Origin: Galeopsis tetrahit
Lineage: Eukaryota; Streptophyta; Magnoliopsida; Lamiales; Lamiaceae
Direction: 5' to 3'
DNA: 64,000 nt
NCBI GenBank assembly: GCA_963675135.1
Contig: OY776128.1
Coordinates: 71,988,670-72,052,669 of the forward strand
This document shows positions 35,420-47,690 of the stretch, piece by piece (position 1 is the first letter of the stretch; every line of letters begins with the position of its first letter). Under the pieces are notes generated by a model. That model worked only from the letters and a program-made list of their open reading frames with translations. It made no database searches and was not told the origin of the DNA. A program made the position numbers and the translations under genes.

Positions 35420-37039
35420 TCATGATAATCTTCCATAATTAGTATCTCCAACGAAGTACCTAATCGGATCATGACAATCATTTATCTGCACCCTCTGATC
35501 ATTAATAATCCCTTGATCAGAATCCTCCTTCCTCTTGTTGCTGCATTTCAGCAGATAATTACTCACAGCCGATTCCGTTTCCGCAGCAGGCTTATTAGCC
35601 AATTTGTGAAAAGCTTCCATTATCGCAACATCCCGGCCTTGAATCCAAGCCCTTTCACTCGCCCACACTTTATGCTCTCTATCAATCCTTGCTGCATCTT
35701 GCTTCCTCCATTGCTCTTCCCTTGAAACCCTTTCTGCCTCTTTCTTCTCGATTATCCCCATCATCTTCTGCATCCACGTCTCCTGCTTCTCCATCAGCTT
35801 CGTCATCTGCTCGTCTATAGACTCCTTGATCTTCGCCTTCAGCCCCTTTCGCTTCTTGTTTCGTGCATCCTCCACGCTGCAGTCGGAAGAAACGGTAGTG
35901 TCGTAGTCTGACGAATTAGGCACGCTAATGTCGGATACCAGCTTCAATTGTTCTTGATTATTATTGATGTGGGGGAAGTTGTTGTACGGAAAAGTAGTAG
36001 TTTGAGAGGAGGAATTGGAGGGGTGTTCACCGTAGAGAGCTTCGAGCTGTCGGAAGAATCTGTAGTGCTTTCCATCTTGCCTCCCACCTTTCCCATCTTT
36101 CGTTTTTTTGTAATATTTGTAAAGATTTTCGAATTTTTCTCTGCATTTTTTGCCACTTCTTTGGTACCCATATTCCTCACACATTATCCTGTAATTATTA
36201 ATTAAATAAAAATGTGACATTGACAACCCTAGGTTTTTCATAATTAATTTTATTATTATGATCATATGATGATGAATCTGGAAGGTGTTGTTACTCCTCA
36301 CGTCTTTTCATGAAATTATTTCAAAAAAAGAAATTAAAAAATTGTCCAAAATTAGATATATAGCCTTTTTGTTGTTGATTTACAGATGTGATCGTGATAT
36401 ATAAATCCCAAGTAAAGATAAAACTGTTGTGGATTCTCAAAACTGAACTTCAATCTGTCATTTTCTTCAACAAAATAACTGACTCTTTAATCAACAAAAC
36501 AAAACCCTCACTATAAAAAAAAAAAAAAAAAAAAAAGTTAATTTGCTTAAAAACAAGAAGAAATTAACTACTGTATGTATATATATGATGGAGTCAGGAA
36601 GAAAATTAATTTTTACAATATTTTTTCCAAACTTATGAATTGAATTGGTTAATTGATTCCAATTAATTAATTAAAATAGAATTAGGGAAATTAGAAAAGA
36701 ATTAGGTTAAATAGTGTACCTTGAGACTTCATCCCACAAGGGGCCTTTCTGGTTAGCTTCTTTGAACTTATAATCAAGCCTTGATCTGATCTCAAGAAGA
36801 CTAAGTGTCTCTTGCCTTGGCCACATGGCCGTACCACCGTCTCCTCCTCCGCCGCCACCCATCTGAAATCCGCCTCCGCCTCCGCCTCCAACAGCAGAAG
36901 AAGAAACATTACCGAGGTGGAGATTATTAACTGCAGAATCGGTTCGAAACATGAGCATATCGTAGGGGTAGGAGGATGACGACACCGGCTGATGAGAGTA
37001 GTACTGCCGTAGATCTCCAATCCCATATTCATCTTCCAT
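35420..37039 (-). CDS. Trihelix transcription factor, GT-2/PETAL LOSS type
   Basis: Two exons on the minus strand, 37039-36720 and 36188-35420, joined by a GT-AG intron that splits the arginine codon at residue 107. The product is 362 residues. A Gly-rich N-terminus precedes one trihelix DNA-binding domain (about residues 73-161) with WPRQETLSLLEIRSRLDYKF, LWDEVSR, YQRSGKKCREKFENLYKYYK and the FRQLEALYGE segment after it. A basic KKRKGLKAKIK stretch is a likely nuclear signal. It is followed by a long charged helix (about 215-290), the central coiled coil of the GT-2 clade. This nuclear family binds GT elements; PETAL LOSS shapes petals and sepals. The second C-terminal trihelix of PTL/GT-2 is absent: the frame ends 70 or so residues after the helix. 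I chose the ATG at 37037-37039 because the frame upstream has only a GTG. Orthology to PTL or to the related EDA31 is unresolved. Confidence 0.88.
36189..36719 (-). other. Intron of the trihelix gene
   Basis: 531 bp bounded on the minus strand by GTACAC and TTACAG. It lies within the trihelix domain between its second and third helices, and contains an A tract near 36515-36535 (plus strand). Confidence 0.85.
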
Positions 37040-37072
37040 TAGCACCTACCTAGGGGGGGTTTCTAGAGAGAG

Positions 37073-37107
37073 AGAGGGGGGGAGGGGGAAGAGAGAGAGA
37101 GGGAGAA
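37073..37107 (-). repeat. GA/CT-rich leader tract of the trihelix gene
   Basis: GAGAGAGAGA and GGGGG runs on the plus strand, hence CT-rich on the transcribed strand, lie 35-70 bases upstream of the ATG. CT-rich leaders are common in plant genes and GAGA tracts can bind BBR/BPC factors. A role here is inferred. Confidence 0.55.
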
Positions 37108-37960
37108 ACGGATCGTGTTGTTATACATGAAAATGTTTTGAATTGTATGTACAGGACAATGGACCCATTTCTCTTTCTCTCTCAAAATAGGGTTTCTAAA
37201 ATATACGTATGGGATACGTATAAATATGTAGATGAGCAATTAAGTGAAATGACACGAATAAAGGCAGGCAAGTGTCAAAAGGTAAATTGCTTCACACCCC
37301 ATGTTTCTACAGTACTCTCTCATATATACATACAATTCTCAAACAGTAGTTTCTTTCTCTCTCTCACACACACACACAGACTGACAGAGGGAGGAGCTGG
37401 TTGTAGATGAACTCACACACAAGCACGCACATAGATGTATATATATATCTTGTCTCATCTTGTTAATTGTGTGTATCTATTAAGTGACTTGTCTCCTCTT
37501 AAATGCACACATTTTTGTCTCACACCCATTTTGCAATCAATCATGTTGCTTAACCCCCCATCTACATAATGTGCAAAACCGAAATCGGAATCAGTCAGTT
37601 TTGAACCGTCGATTTTAGTTCGTAAAATTCGATTTCAATTTCAAAATTTTAAAATCGAAATCGACAGTTAAACCAGTGATTTTGCCCTTTTTTTTAATAT
37701 TCATTTATAAATACTTCGATTTTTCACACCAACCTTTCAACCACTCCTATGTACATAGTTTATTTTCTAAAAATGAATGAAAGAAAAAAAAAACCTAAAT
37801 CGGCGGTTCAAAGCCGTAACCGGTCTAATTCTGATTCCGATTCGAATTTGGTTCGTAATTTTCGAAAATCGAAACCGACGATTTCTAACCGTTAAACATG
37901 TGTGTTCCATCTCAATTACTCTATATACACCATTCCATCATCATTTATTTACATAATTAA

Positions 37961-37992
<32 letters not shown>

Positions 37993-38616
37993 TCTTTTTG
38001 TTCAATTAACTGTAATTTACTATTACTAGTACTATTTACTTTATTACTAAATCTTTGAATAAAATCTACTCTCAATGGGCTCGAGGGTACGATTACGAAT
38101 ATCTTCAATTCTCTTGATCATCTTCCACAATCAATATACTATATTCCTTTTTAATTTGAGGAAGTTTGCGATCGTTTTCTAATCTCCCATGGTAATTTCC
38201 AACAAATTAATTACACTATCGAGTGAATTAACTAGACTAAAAGAGGTGTTTGCAAATAAAATAGAGAGATATAATTTTATATTTTTTAAATAAAGTTTTG
38301 AGTGAGGACGTCTCACTATAGCCAGAATATATATAATTTTAAAAATGATAAATATTTATTTGTGCTAATATGTGAATAATTTTATCAGGAGACCGTCTCA
38401 CGCAAGTATTTGTCCCCTTTTCTTTTTTCCTTTTTAATTTATCTCCTAGTATATATCTTAAATATATAAGTAGAGTTTGCACCTCCTATACAAATCATGT
38501 TGGACAACTCCATTGACAGAGTATTATATTTTGGAATTTAATCCCCTTACTTTAAGTCGCCGTGCTTACCTCTCGAGGGACATTTTTCTTCGTAATATTG
38601 GAGTCTCACTGTAGGC
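37108..38616. other. Upstream region of the trihelix gene with repeats
   Basis: Holds the probable promoter. A decayed region at about 37575-37905 is full of AAATCGG/CCGATTT-type motifs and resembles an hAT MITE interior. A (TA)n microsatellite lies at about 37967-37992. The segment 38297-38416 has GAGGACGTCTCAC and GGAGACCGTCTCACGCAAG near its ends and may be an eroded relative of the 285-bp MITEs at 40826 and 45736. Confidence 0.35.
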
Positions 38617-39238
38617 TAGAGATGTCTATCGAACTGACCCTAACCCTATAGGGACAGCCCTACAGGGTCATCAGTTAAATGAGTTGTGGCTTTAACTGGT
38701 TCATATTTAATAATCCTACAATTGTTGGGACCTAACCCTAATCCTAGCGGGCCACGGGCTAAACGGGCTACGACAATTTTTTTTAATTTTTTTTTTTAAA
38801 TTAAAGGTCCCAATGACGCATCCAACAAATAATAAAATAGAAAAAATATATAATTTGTTAGTGAGTAAATGAGAAAATAAAAGTATAATTTAAACACAAT
38901 TCTAGAACTTATTGATCTTTAATATGGCCAAATAAATATCATAATCTAATAAAAAGTTAGCAATAATGACCAATGAATGATAATAAAATGTTTAATGCTT
39001 ATGCGCCAAATGATTCAAAATTTATTCGCGAGTTACAAAGTATTTATTTAAAAAAAAGTGAAACAACCCGGGCTAGCGGGCTGGCCCGGTTTAGCCCACA
39101 GGCTAACCGGTTCGGGTAAAAAAAGCCCGGATTTAAACGGGCCTACAATTCATGAACCCTAACCCTGCATTTTTTAGAGTTAAACGGGTCAGTCCGGTTA
39201 GTTCAGTTCGATTAGCCCGGTCCGGATAAACATCTCTA
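38617..39238. mobile_element. hAT-like non-autonomous element
   Basis: 622 bp. The left end TAGAGATGTCTATCG matches the reverse complement of the right end, TAGAGATGTTTATCC. The flanking octamers CTGTAGGC and ATATAGGC agree at six of eight positions, an ageing 8-bp target duplication as expected for hAT. Subterminal parts repeat GGCCCGG/AACGGGC motifs. No transposase frame. Confidence 0.65.
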
Positions 39239-40825
39239 ATATAGGCTGTCACACACAAATGGAAGAATATATGCTCCATTATAATTTTTTAAAATCATAT
39301 AGTAATTAATTGGATGAATTAAATAGCTCATAAAATGAGAAACATGCACCCTCTTAATTACTCCCTCCCATAGTAGATCGAGTTGCACACATTCGAATTC
39401 AGTATAACTTTTATGATTTACCAAGTTAATTTGTCTTTTAATATGTTTACATTATCAATCAAATCAAGCTTTAATAATGTTGAACGCAAATAGATATCCT
39501 AGTTTCATTATGGGTTCTGATGAAGTTAAATCAATTGAATTTTAAGTGATTTTGATATATCTTCTGAATTATTAATTTACACATTAAAATAAATCAAAAT
39601 TATAGTTCAATTGTGTAAAATAATTGGGTGTACCCAAGTGTAACTCTAATAGTTAATATTGTGTTGGTCAACTATGAAACACACAAAACCAGCTTTATCC
39701 TGAAAAAAAAAAAGTGAGGTTAATGAACAAATTTGCCCCTTACAAAACATACTGAAACAAATAAGTTTATATTTTGATTTACAGTTTGGTTAACCGAATT
39801 GACCATTATACGAGTAAGTGAGTGCAAAAGAAAAGTAAATGAATAAAGAAAGAAAGAGAAAGATTTAATCAAAAGGAAATAAATAGAGCAGGCGAGTTGC
39901 AAGTTGCAACTTAAAGTGGCCAAGGTTCGTGAATCAATTTTTTTTTTGATGAGTTAACTACAACAAAGAAATTCAAACCTACATATACTAATATTTTTAT
40001 AATCCAGCTCACAATCCAACAATATTTTAATTTAGAATTATAAAAAAGTTAAGTAAATTTGGTATGTTTTTCAATTATATGGGATTATATGATATGAAAA
40101 GTTAATATCTATTAGAACAATAAATAAGTTTATTACAATAATTTTCAATTCAAATATCTGCAGGTTAATGTATTTACTTTTTTATTCGACCTTAATTATA
40201 ACATATAGTTTCATAAGCTTAATGCTAAATTATATGGGATTATATGATATGGAAAGTAACAGGCCAGCATATATGTATATAGATCAATATATAAAAGCTC
40301 GACTATTGTATCTTGAAAAGTGAAAATTATATGCGATTTTTTTTCTTAATTATATGAAATAAGATTCGTCGTCATTCCCACTATTTTTTCTGAGGTTATA
40401 ATAACCTCACTAGCTAGTAGCTAGGTTCTAGGTTGGTACCTACCTCTAACTCCAAAAAAAAATCGTTAGATAATATAATAAATAAAAAAAAAAGTATAAG
40501 TCGATTTTTTTTTTATTATACGGTATGTCTAAAATTAAACCTTACTTAGAATTATATTTTTTAAGCAAAGTAAAAGGTAGTAACAATTAAAATGGACATT
40601 TATCTCATAAATGAACTATTTCACACGAGACCCCTCTATAATAATTGTTTATCCTGTTGATAATTTTGCAGATACTGTATCCTACTCTTTCAAATTGTAG
40701 GAGACGAGTACATACGAGAAAAAAAAAAATTACATTAGGGTTCGAGTTCATACCTTCGTTTACCTATTGTGCTGCTTATTTATCTAATTAAGAGTATCGG
40801 ATATCCGTACATAGAGTGTGTATAA
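39239..40825. other. Intergenic, no gene seen
   Basis: AT-rich DNA. At 39362 a lone CTCCCTCCCATAGTAG motif looks like one end of an eroded Stowaway MITE. The segment ATTATATGGGATTATATGAT recurs near 40075 and 40231. No gene. Confidence 0.35.
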
Positions 40826-41110
40826 GGGCTAGTCTTGGGTGAGATCGTCTCACAAAATGAGATCCGTGAGACGGCCCTTATATATAAAAAGTGATAATGT
40901 TTGAGCAAAAAATGATAGTGTTTAAATAAAAAGTGATAGTCACTTTTGTTAAAAATATTATCACTTTATACATAAACATTATCACTTTTTTAACAAACCA
41001 AAATCTGGAAAAAAAATATGGATTATCCTACCCAAAATTTTGAAATATGGGTTAAAAGGATCCGTCTCACATAAAAAGATCCGTGAGACGGTCTCACACA
41101 AGTTTTTGTC
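40826..41110. mobile_element. 285-bp Mutator-like MITE with GAGACGGTCTC palindromes, copy 1
   Basis: It starts GGGCTAGTCTTGGGTGAGAT and ends GACGGTCTCACACAAGTTTT plus TGTC. The flanks TGTGTATAA and GTGTATTAA resemble a 9-bp target duplication with one slip. The second copy at 45736 has the same length and is almost identical. Each end holds a GTGAGACCGTCTCAC-like inverted segment, and the middle is an imperfect palindrome built from AAAAGTGATA/TATCACTTTT. Confidence 0.8.
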
Positions 41111-41278
41111 GTGTATTAAATACCCCGGTTAATTAGTTTGATAATTTTTATATAATAAATATTTAACGAGATCGAGTCTACTTGCGTGAGACTGTCTATA
41201 ATTTAGGTATGACGCTTTTAACACTTTGAAATAGATTGTGAAATTTCATAACATGAAGAAATTGGATATAGTACATAT

Positions 41279-41472
41279 TGAGAGAATTTATAAATATAGA
41301 AATGATATTGAATGAATTGAAAAAGAATTACAATGAAATTATATGATCAAATTGATTATCATCACCCCTCTTATATAGAGGGAGATTTACAAGAGAGGAG
41401 TTACAACTAACAAATGAGTTATAACTAACAAAATGAAATACTCATCTAACTACTCTAACTAATAATCTTTCA
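41279..41472 (-). repeat. Possible solo LTR
   Basis: Read on the minus strand this about 194-bp segment starts TGAAAGATTATTAGTTAGAG, has CTATATAAGAGGGG (a TATA-like box) and ends in CTCTCA. It therefore has TG...CA ends and the look of a small Copia LTR. No partner LTR, coding region or clear target duplication is visible, so this rests on composition and ends only. Confidence 0.35.
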
Positions 41473-44287
41473 TTTGTTGGCTTGACGTGTTGTTATTCTT
41501 CCCATAGATAAATGTTAATTTGTATTAACTTGTGAACGATTTCACTGATTCGTCGTGAGATTGCTCGTATTTGTGCTAAATTATGTTTTGAATGTTGTCT
41601 TATGCACTTAAGAAATGCATGAACTTGGTTTAATTGTCATAATTTTGATGTACATTCATTTTTGCTTGGAGTGGTAGGAAAGCGATTAGTTCCGAAGCAA
41701 AACCCGAGGCATTGAACTAATGAGCTAGGTACTTAAGCCAAGGATTAGATCACATGAAATACATTGAAGAAAGGGTTAAAATGAAACGAGAATCAAGTCC
41801 AATTAATCAAAGTTCAAATTACATATCAAACAAGAAAATGAGGAGCACGGTCGAGAACTAGGGCTCGACATATACCCGGCCGTGCCAAAGAGTGGGAAAG
41901 ACCGAAAGAGGGTATCTTGGCTGAGCCACCTGGCTCGATGTACATGAAGCCGCACTAGAGAATTGGGCGAAACACAGCAACTCGGTTGAGCCAATTGATA
42001 AAAAGGCACGAGCACGCTTTTATTAAGGAACGACTTGATCAAATCAACTAAATTTTTTTTTTTCTTCCTTTTGATTTAAGGACATGTGCCATGCTGATAA
42101 AGAAGAGTTTTAAAGCCCAAAAAATTCAAAAAAATAATAATCAAGTAACCATTGTAGAAAATTGAATTAAATCACTCTAAATCATATTTTCTCACTCTTA
42201 ATCTCAAATAACTAGTTTAATTTATAGAATAGGTAGATTAACTTGCAAATTAGTTGTGATTTCATTTTCCAAACAAGGATTCAAGAATTTGTGAAACATT
42301 TTAAGGTTTCATTTATCTACTTTCTATTAAAGAGGCCACCCCATTTTCATTCTCATCCCATGAAATGCTTCAATTATTCTACTGCAACGCCCACGTGTTT
42401 CCCTTTACAAAGTAAAACATAATTGTTTAATTATTTAAAAAGTAGAGTACCAATTAGAAAATCCATTTAAAAAAGAAATCACCCGTTTTCATCCAACAGT
42501 CAATTACAGTGCCGACTTATTTTTAACGGTCATCGAATTGGAAATGTAATCAAGTGTAACATTTTTTTTTTTGTATTTTAATATATATTTTACTATCTAA
42601 ATTATATATTGATACGTATAAAAAAGTGAAAAAATCTGTAACATTTTTTTGTATTTTAATATATATTCTACTATCTAAATTATATATTGATATGTGTAAA
42701 GTGAAAAAATAATTAACGTATACACAGTAGAATATAAAAAATACTAGCACATAGGAATGAATTCGATCAAATGGTAGTTTGTTTAATTAGAAAAGACGAC
42801 TAACTGTTGAAATATGATTTTAAAATATTGATCTAACTTTATAATCGAATTGTGTATTGGCGGTACTGTTCCAATCAAAGATGTAGTCAGCGATTAATTA
42901 ATAATTAAATAATTGGATGTACGTCCCCTAAATAAATAATACTATCTGATAGACATACAGAATATTACTATAATGTATGGGTCACAATAAATTGCAATTC
43001 TGCGGAAATCGTTGTTTAAAAATAAAAAATGGGCAATTTAAATTGGATTGATTGTTGGGTTCATGAATTGCCAAGAATGACACGACAGAGGTGGTCCATA
43101 ACCATGAGTATGACACAAAATTTAATTTATATTATGATGATACAATAAAAAATTTGTTTGAAATCGTATTAAATATCTTATCTGGTTTCGATTAATAATT
43201 GGACTATATATATATAAATTATAATGTCACCCAAACAAACACATTCTTCTTTCAGCTTTCAATATTCTGCACACTAATTCTTTTCAGTGCAAAATCCATG
43301 CATCCTCTCCTTTGTTCATATTATACACACTTTCAAAAGGGAATTAAACTATATTTTGAGATTAAAAAAAAAATGTATGATCATAATTTTGGGATGGTGA
43401 GAGTGGCTGGAATCGGTTGATTTTAGTTTACTCATTTGTCTTTATTAATTTTAGTTATATATATAGGGTGTCAAATTTCAAATTTACTCGAAAATTAGAT
43501 CACATGTTCAAATAAATTTGATATTTTATTTATTTTGGGTTTTTTTTTGCAAGAATATATCTCTTAGTAAATCTGATTTTCTCTTTTTCAAATGTTACTC
43601 ATTCCATCTCTCACCCAATATATAACTAAAATATATTTATCATATTTAATTAAAATAGTATTCTTGCAAAAATCTCAAAATAATTAAAATTTCAGATTAA
43701 GTGAGACTAAAAAGAGTACTATTTTTCATAGAAGGTGTTACTACATAAAAATACTTAATTTGGTATGTTAGCTCATCTTAAAATCAATTCATATCAAGAA
43801 TTTTTTTTTTTTTTTTTTGCCTAAATCCAAATTCATCCAATTAATTTTTTGTCTTTAATTCCCTTTTGCAAGCAAGGGCAAATGTCCAATGATTTGTTGG
43901 TGTTGCTGACAGAAGTATAATATTTACAGCTGGATAGACTCGTACGGCCAATTCAGTGATAAAGCAAATTGATTGAAAATTAATTGTAAATTAATAAGGT
44001 GATAAATAATTAAAAGTCTTATATAATTGAAATTGAACTTCAATAAATTGAGTCAAATGTTGAGATCAAAAATTAAATTGAACATTAAAATTTAAAATTT
44101 TCTATACATTCCATTGCATAGAAAAATTTGTCCATATAATTAGTCACAATTTTCCCTTGATTTTAATTTGATAAGTCAAAATTGACAATTGAAATTATAC
44201 ATACAATTGCATACAAAATTTACGAATAATTAATACCATAAATTAAAAATAATGTAGTTGAGGAGAGAATATCCATCTTGATGAATA
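41473..44287. other. Intergenic, no gene seen
   Basis: AT-rich DNA without a supportable gene. A tandem pair of about 90 bp near 42560-42700 repeats TTTTAATATATATTYTACTA and ATTATATATTGATAYGT. Several other short AT-rich near-repeats occur. Confidence 0.4.
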
Positions 44288-44570
44288 CTCCCTCCGTCCC
44301 ACAGGAATTTGCACACTTTCCATATATGGATGTCCCATACCAATTTGCACACTCCATAAAAGGAAATATCTTCACAACCCTCACCCTTAAAATATACTCA
44401 TATTTATCCATATACCATTACTTTTCCACACTCAATCTACTTTTTACTTTACTTTATTCATAAAAGTTTACAAAACTACCCCTCAAAATATCAATCATTA
44501 CACCTTTTCTTACACATTTCTTAAAATGTGTGCCGGTCAAAGGGTGCAAGTTCCTCCGGGACGGAGGGAG
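44288..44570. mobile_element. Stowaway MITE
   Basis: 283 bp flanked by TA (44286-44287 and 44571-44572). The ends CTCCCTCCGTCCC and GGGACGGAGGGAG are perfect 13-bp inverted repeats, and TTTGCACACTTTCC-type motifs lie just inside. Well preserved, with no coding. Confidence 0.9.
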
Positions 44571-44572
44571 TA

Positions 44573-45229
44573 TAATTTTTGGAATTCTATTGCCATGATT
44601 CTGCCAAATTTTGGTCGGCCTAAACACAATGATTGTTTGTCACTCTCTCGTCAATCATTCATTTTAGCGGCCAAAAAGCCCCAACCTTTTACATTTTGAA
44701 ACTAATTCTCAAAAATCATTTTAGTTTTAAGTTTCATTTTTCATATTTTATTATAGTATTTCTTTAATTAAATTTTAACACGTGTGCTGGTGCTAAATCG
44801 ATGTTGTTGTATTTTAACTCTTGGGCATATATATTCATATATCGAAGAAACTTTTTTAGGATGTGATGATGTGAATGTATACATATTTACGTTCTTCTAT
44901 TACTTTGTCCAAAACAAGGTTTTAATCTTATAGCACCCTTCCACACAAGAAAAAGAAATTAGGTAAATGATAAATTTGAGATTGTGTTTGGATTGGGGAT
45001 TTGATTTGAGTAGCCATTTCAAATGAATGTATTTAAAAATACATGGATTTCAAATGATATGATTTTGGAGAGAATTTAAAATCCTCTTAATTTTAACTAA
45101 GAAGTGTGTGGACACAAATATAAGTATTTGAAATTCATTCATAATGTAAACAAGTGGAATGAATTTGAATTGTAAATTTAAAATTCATAGATTAAATCTC
45201 TCCATTCAAATGGAGCCTGATAGTATATA
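44573..45229. other. Intergenic, no gene seen
   Basis: AT-rich DNA. At about 44978-45217, GTGTTTGGATTGGGGATTTG and TCTCCATTCAAATGGAGCC may mark the ends of a decayed TIR element, but the match is weak. Confidence 0.3.
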
Positions 45230-45463
45230 CTTCATCATTATTTTTAAAAGTTGTCTATTTATTTTGACACAACTATTAAAAAAAATAAGAAAAATAAAAA
45301 GGTAGATAGAGAAAGGAAAGAGACGGAGAGGATCATTTGAGAGGAGGTTAGGTGGTTTTTATAAAGGTAAAAAAAATAAAGGTAGAAAAAAGAAAATGTG
45401 GAAAGAGATACTAGGTGTTTGACAAAAAAAAAAAAATTGTAACTTTCGAAGGAATGAAGGGAG
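45230..45463. mobile_element. Stowaway-like MITE
   Basis: 234 bp between TA dinucleotides. The left end is CTTCATCATTATTTTTAAAA. The right end, reverse-complemented, is CTCCCTTCATTCCTTCGAAA. Older than the 44288 copy. A 27-bp stretch, GAGGATCATTTGAGAGGAGR, occurs inside it (45329) and again just outside (45490). Confidence 0.55.
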
Positions 45464-45698
45464 TATAATTTTATCGGTACATAGATAGAGAGGATCATTT
45501 GAGAGGAGATTAGGTGAATGTGTATCCGGGTATATAAAGATTGGCAAATATTACCATTGATATAAAGTCATTTGGAGAAGTCTCAAAACAAATTTGTGTG
45601 GGCTCGGTCGAAAGCAGACAAATACCAATGACGAAATTGAGGTCCTCTATCTAGTCCCAAACAAATTCAAATGTATTTAATTCTCACCCTAAAATTTA

Positions 45699-46226
45699 CT
45701 ATTCCATCTTTCTGAAAGCTGTTCATTTACTTTTTGGGCTAGTCTTGGGTGAGACCGTCTCACATAATGAGATCCGTGAGACGGCCCTCATATATAAAAA
45801 GTGATTATGTTTGAGCAAAAAATGATAGTGTTTAAGTAAAAAGTGACAATCACTTTTGTTAAAAATATTATCACTTTTTACTTAAACATTATCACTTTTT
45901 TTACAAACCCAAAATTTGGAAAAAAATATGGATTATCCTACCCAAAATTTTGAAATATGGGTTAGAAGGGATCCGTCTCACAGAAAAGATCCGTGAGACG
46001 GTCTCACACAAGTTTTTGCCTTACTTTTTACATACTAATTAAAGAATATAATATTATATGTGTAGTGGATTGTTGATGTAAAAATATATAAAAAAAAGAA
46101 AGAGGTAGAAAAAAGAAAATGTAGAGTGAGATATAAAATAGAAAAGGATAGTGGATGTTGCTTAAAAAAAAAAAAGTTATTTTCGATGAACACTCAAATG
46201 AGTAACTTTTGTAGGGATAAAGGGAG
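45699..46226. mobile_element. Stowaway-like MITE split by a Mutator-like MITE
   Basis: It begins CTATTCCATCTTTCTGAAAG after TA (45697-45698) and ends ATAAAGGGAG before TA (46227-46228). The right end reverse-complements to CTCCCTTTATCCC. The 285-bp element at 45736-46020 interrupts it with a perfect 9-bp duplication of its sequence, so this is the older host element. Confidence 0.6.
45736..46020. mobile_element. 285-bp Mutator-like MITE with GAGACGGTCTC palindromes, copy 2
   Basis: A perfect 9-bp target duplication, TTACTTTTT, lies at 45727-45735 and 46021-46029. The left end is GGGCTAGTCTTGGGTGAGAC. The right end reverse-complements to GGCAAAAACTTGTGTGAGAC. Both continue into CGTCTCAC. A 9-bp duplication is the signature of Mutator-like transposition. 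The interior has AAAAGTGATA motifs in inverted array. Same length as copy 1. Confidence 0.88.
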
Positions 46227-46481
46227 TATAACATATGAAAATTAGCCACAATTTGTTTTAAGAATAACATCTTAAGACTCAATTTTCTTATGAAAACTCT
46301 CTCTAATTTGAGGTTTGATACTTAGAATCGCTAACTGGACAAATTTCAGTTCTAAATTTTATGTTGTTTAAAAATAGTTTTTTTTTTTTAATGTTAAAAT
46401 CTCCAACTTTTGCCTTGATTTGTTTGTCTCATCATTTGTTGCATTATAACAGGTGGCGCGAGTGTGAGAGAACTTCAAACT

Positions 46482-47475
46482 AAGGGGTGCAAAGTATGGT
46501 TCAGACCGACCAAACCGATCGAATCAAATCAGACCATTTAATATGGTTCGGTTTTTGGTTTATGGTTCGGTTTACTGTTTTTTAAAATTGATTTTTTTTA
46601 GTATGGTTTGATTTACGGTTTTCATTAATGAAAACTCGCAAAAAATCGAATCAAACCGAACTTATTTTATATATATAAAAAATATATATTATTATATAAA
46701 AAATATATATATTATATAATATTATCTAAACAAATATTATATATATTATAGATTTATATTCTCTATATTAGTATAATGCAACTAGTAAACTCAAGACATT
46801 TTTCAAGCCCCCAAGCTCAATAGAAATTCTACACATTCTCTTCTATTCCCTCCGTTCGCCTATAAGCTTCACGTTACTTTTTGACACAGATATATATAGT
46901 ACAAGTGATGTGATTGAGAGAGATAGAGAGAAAACGTAAGATATAAAGTGAAGTGTAAGAAAAAGTACTTACCAAAAAAGGTATAGAAAACTTATAGGCG
47001 GACGGATCAAAATGGTAAAATGGAAAACTTATAGACGGACGAAGGGAGTATTTATTACTAGTATTTAGCGCCTCTATGTGCATGACTTTATCACGCTTTC
47101 ACAGTCTCACTCAATCTGAAATATTGAAGAAGATAGAAGTTTGTTGTTTCTTTTAACGTGGTTATTTAGTTATTTTTTAACAAGTAGTTTGTGAACGTTG
47201 TAATATTATTTCGTCTATTCGAATTATATTTTGGATTATTCGGATTTCAGTTTGTCTATTCTATTGAGATTGTGTTTTACATTTTTATTAATTATTGTGT
47301 GTAGGAAAAAAAATGAGTAAAACTACGATTCGGTCAAAACCGATCGAACCGCCCGAAATATTATGGTTTCAAACCGAACGGTTTTTATAAATACGGTTTG
47401 ATTTAAGATTTAAAAAAAAAAACGGTTTATAATTTGGTTTACGATTTACGGGCGACCGAACTATGCACACCCCTA
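46482..47475. mobile_element. hAT-like element with subterminal CGGTTT repeats
   Basis: The left end AAGGGGTGCAAAGTATGGTT pairs with the right end, reverse-complemented TAGGGGTGTGCATAGTTCGG. TTCAAACT flanks the left side and TTCCAAACT the right, an 8-bp duplication with one slip. Both subterminal zones are packed with GGTTCGGTTT/AAACCGAAC repeats, a known feature of hAT MITEs where transposase binds. A Stowaway-like MITE sits inside (46846-47048). Confidence 0.7.
46846..47048. mobile_element. Stowaway-like MITE nested in the hAT element
   Basis: 203 bp flanked by TA. The left end TTCCCTCCGTTCGCCTATAA pairs with the right end, reverse-complemented CTCCCTTCGTCCGTCTATAA. Confidence 0.75.
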
Positions 47476-47690
47476 TTCCAAACTTACCCAAGCTAATTGA
47501 AACGTAATCTTCGAACAATTAAGTTAAATTATTATTTATTTTTTTGGATAAAGGAGTATATGAATTTTCTGGTCCCATGTTTGAAATTATTTAATCAAGA
47601 AAAAAAATTAGCTGTATGTAAAAAGAAAACCATTTGTGCATGTCCAAGCGTATTAGCAAAGTAAGTATTCCCATAAAATATTTTACCTAA
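47476..47690. other. Short spacer, no gene
   Basis: AT-rich spacer between the hAT element and the 2.84-kb foldback element. No feature seen. Confidence 0.4.
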
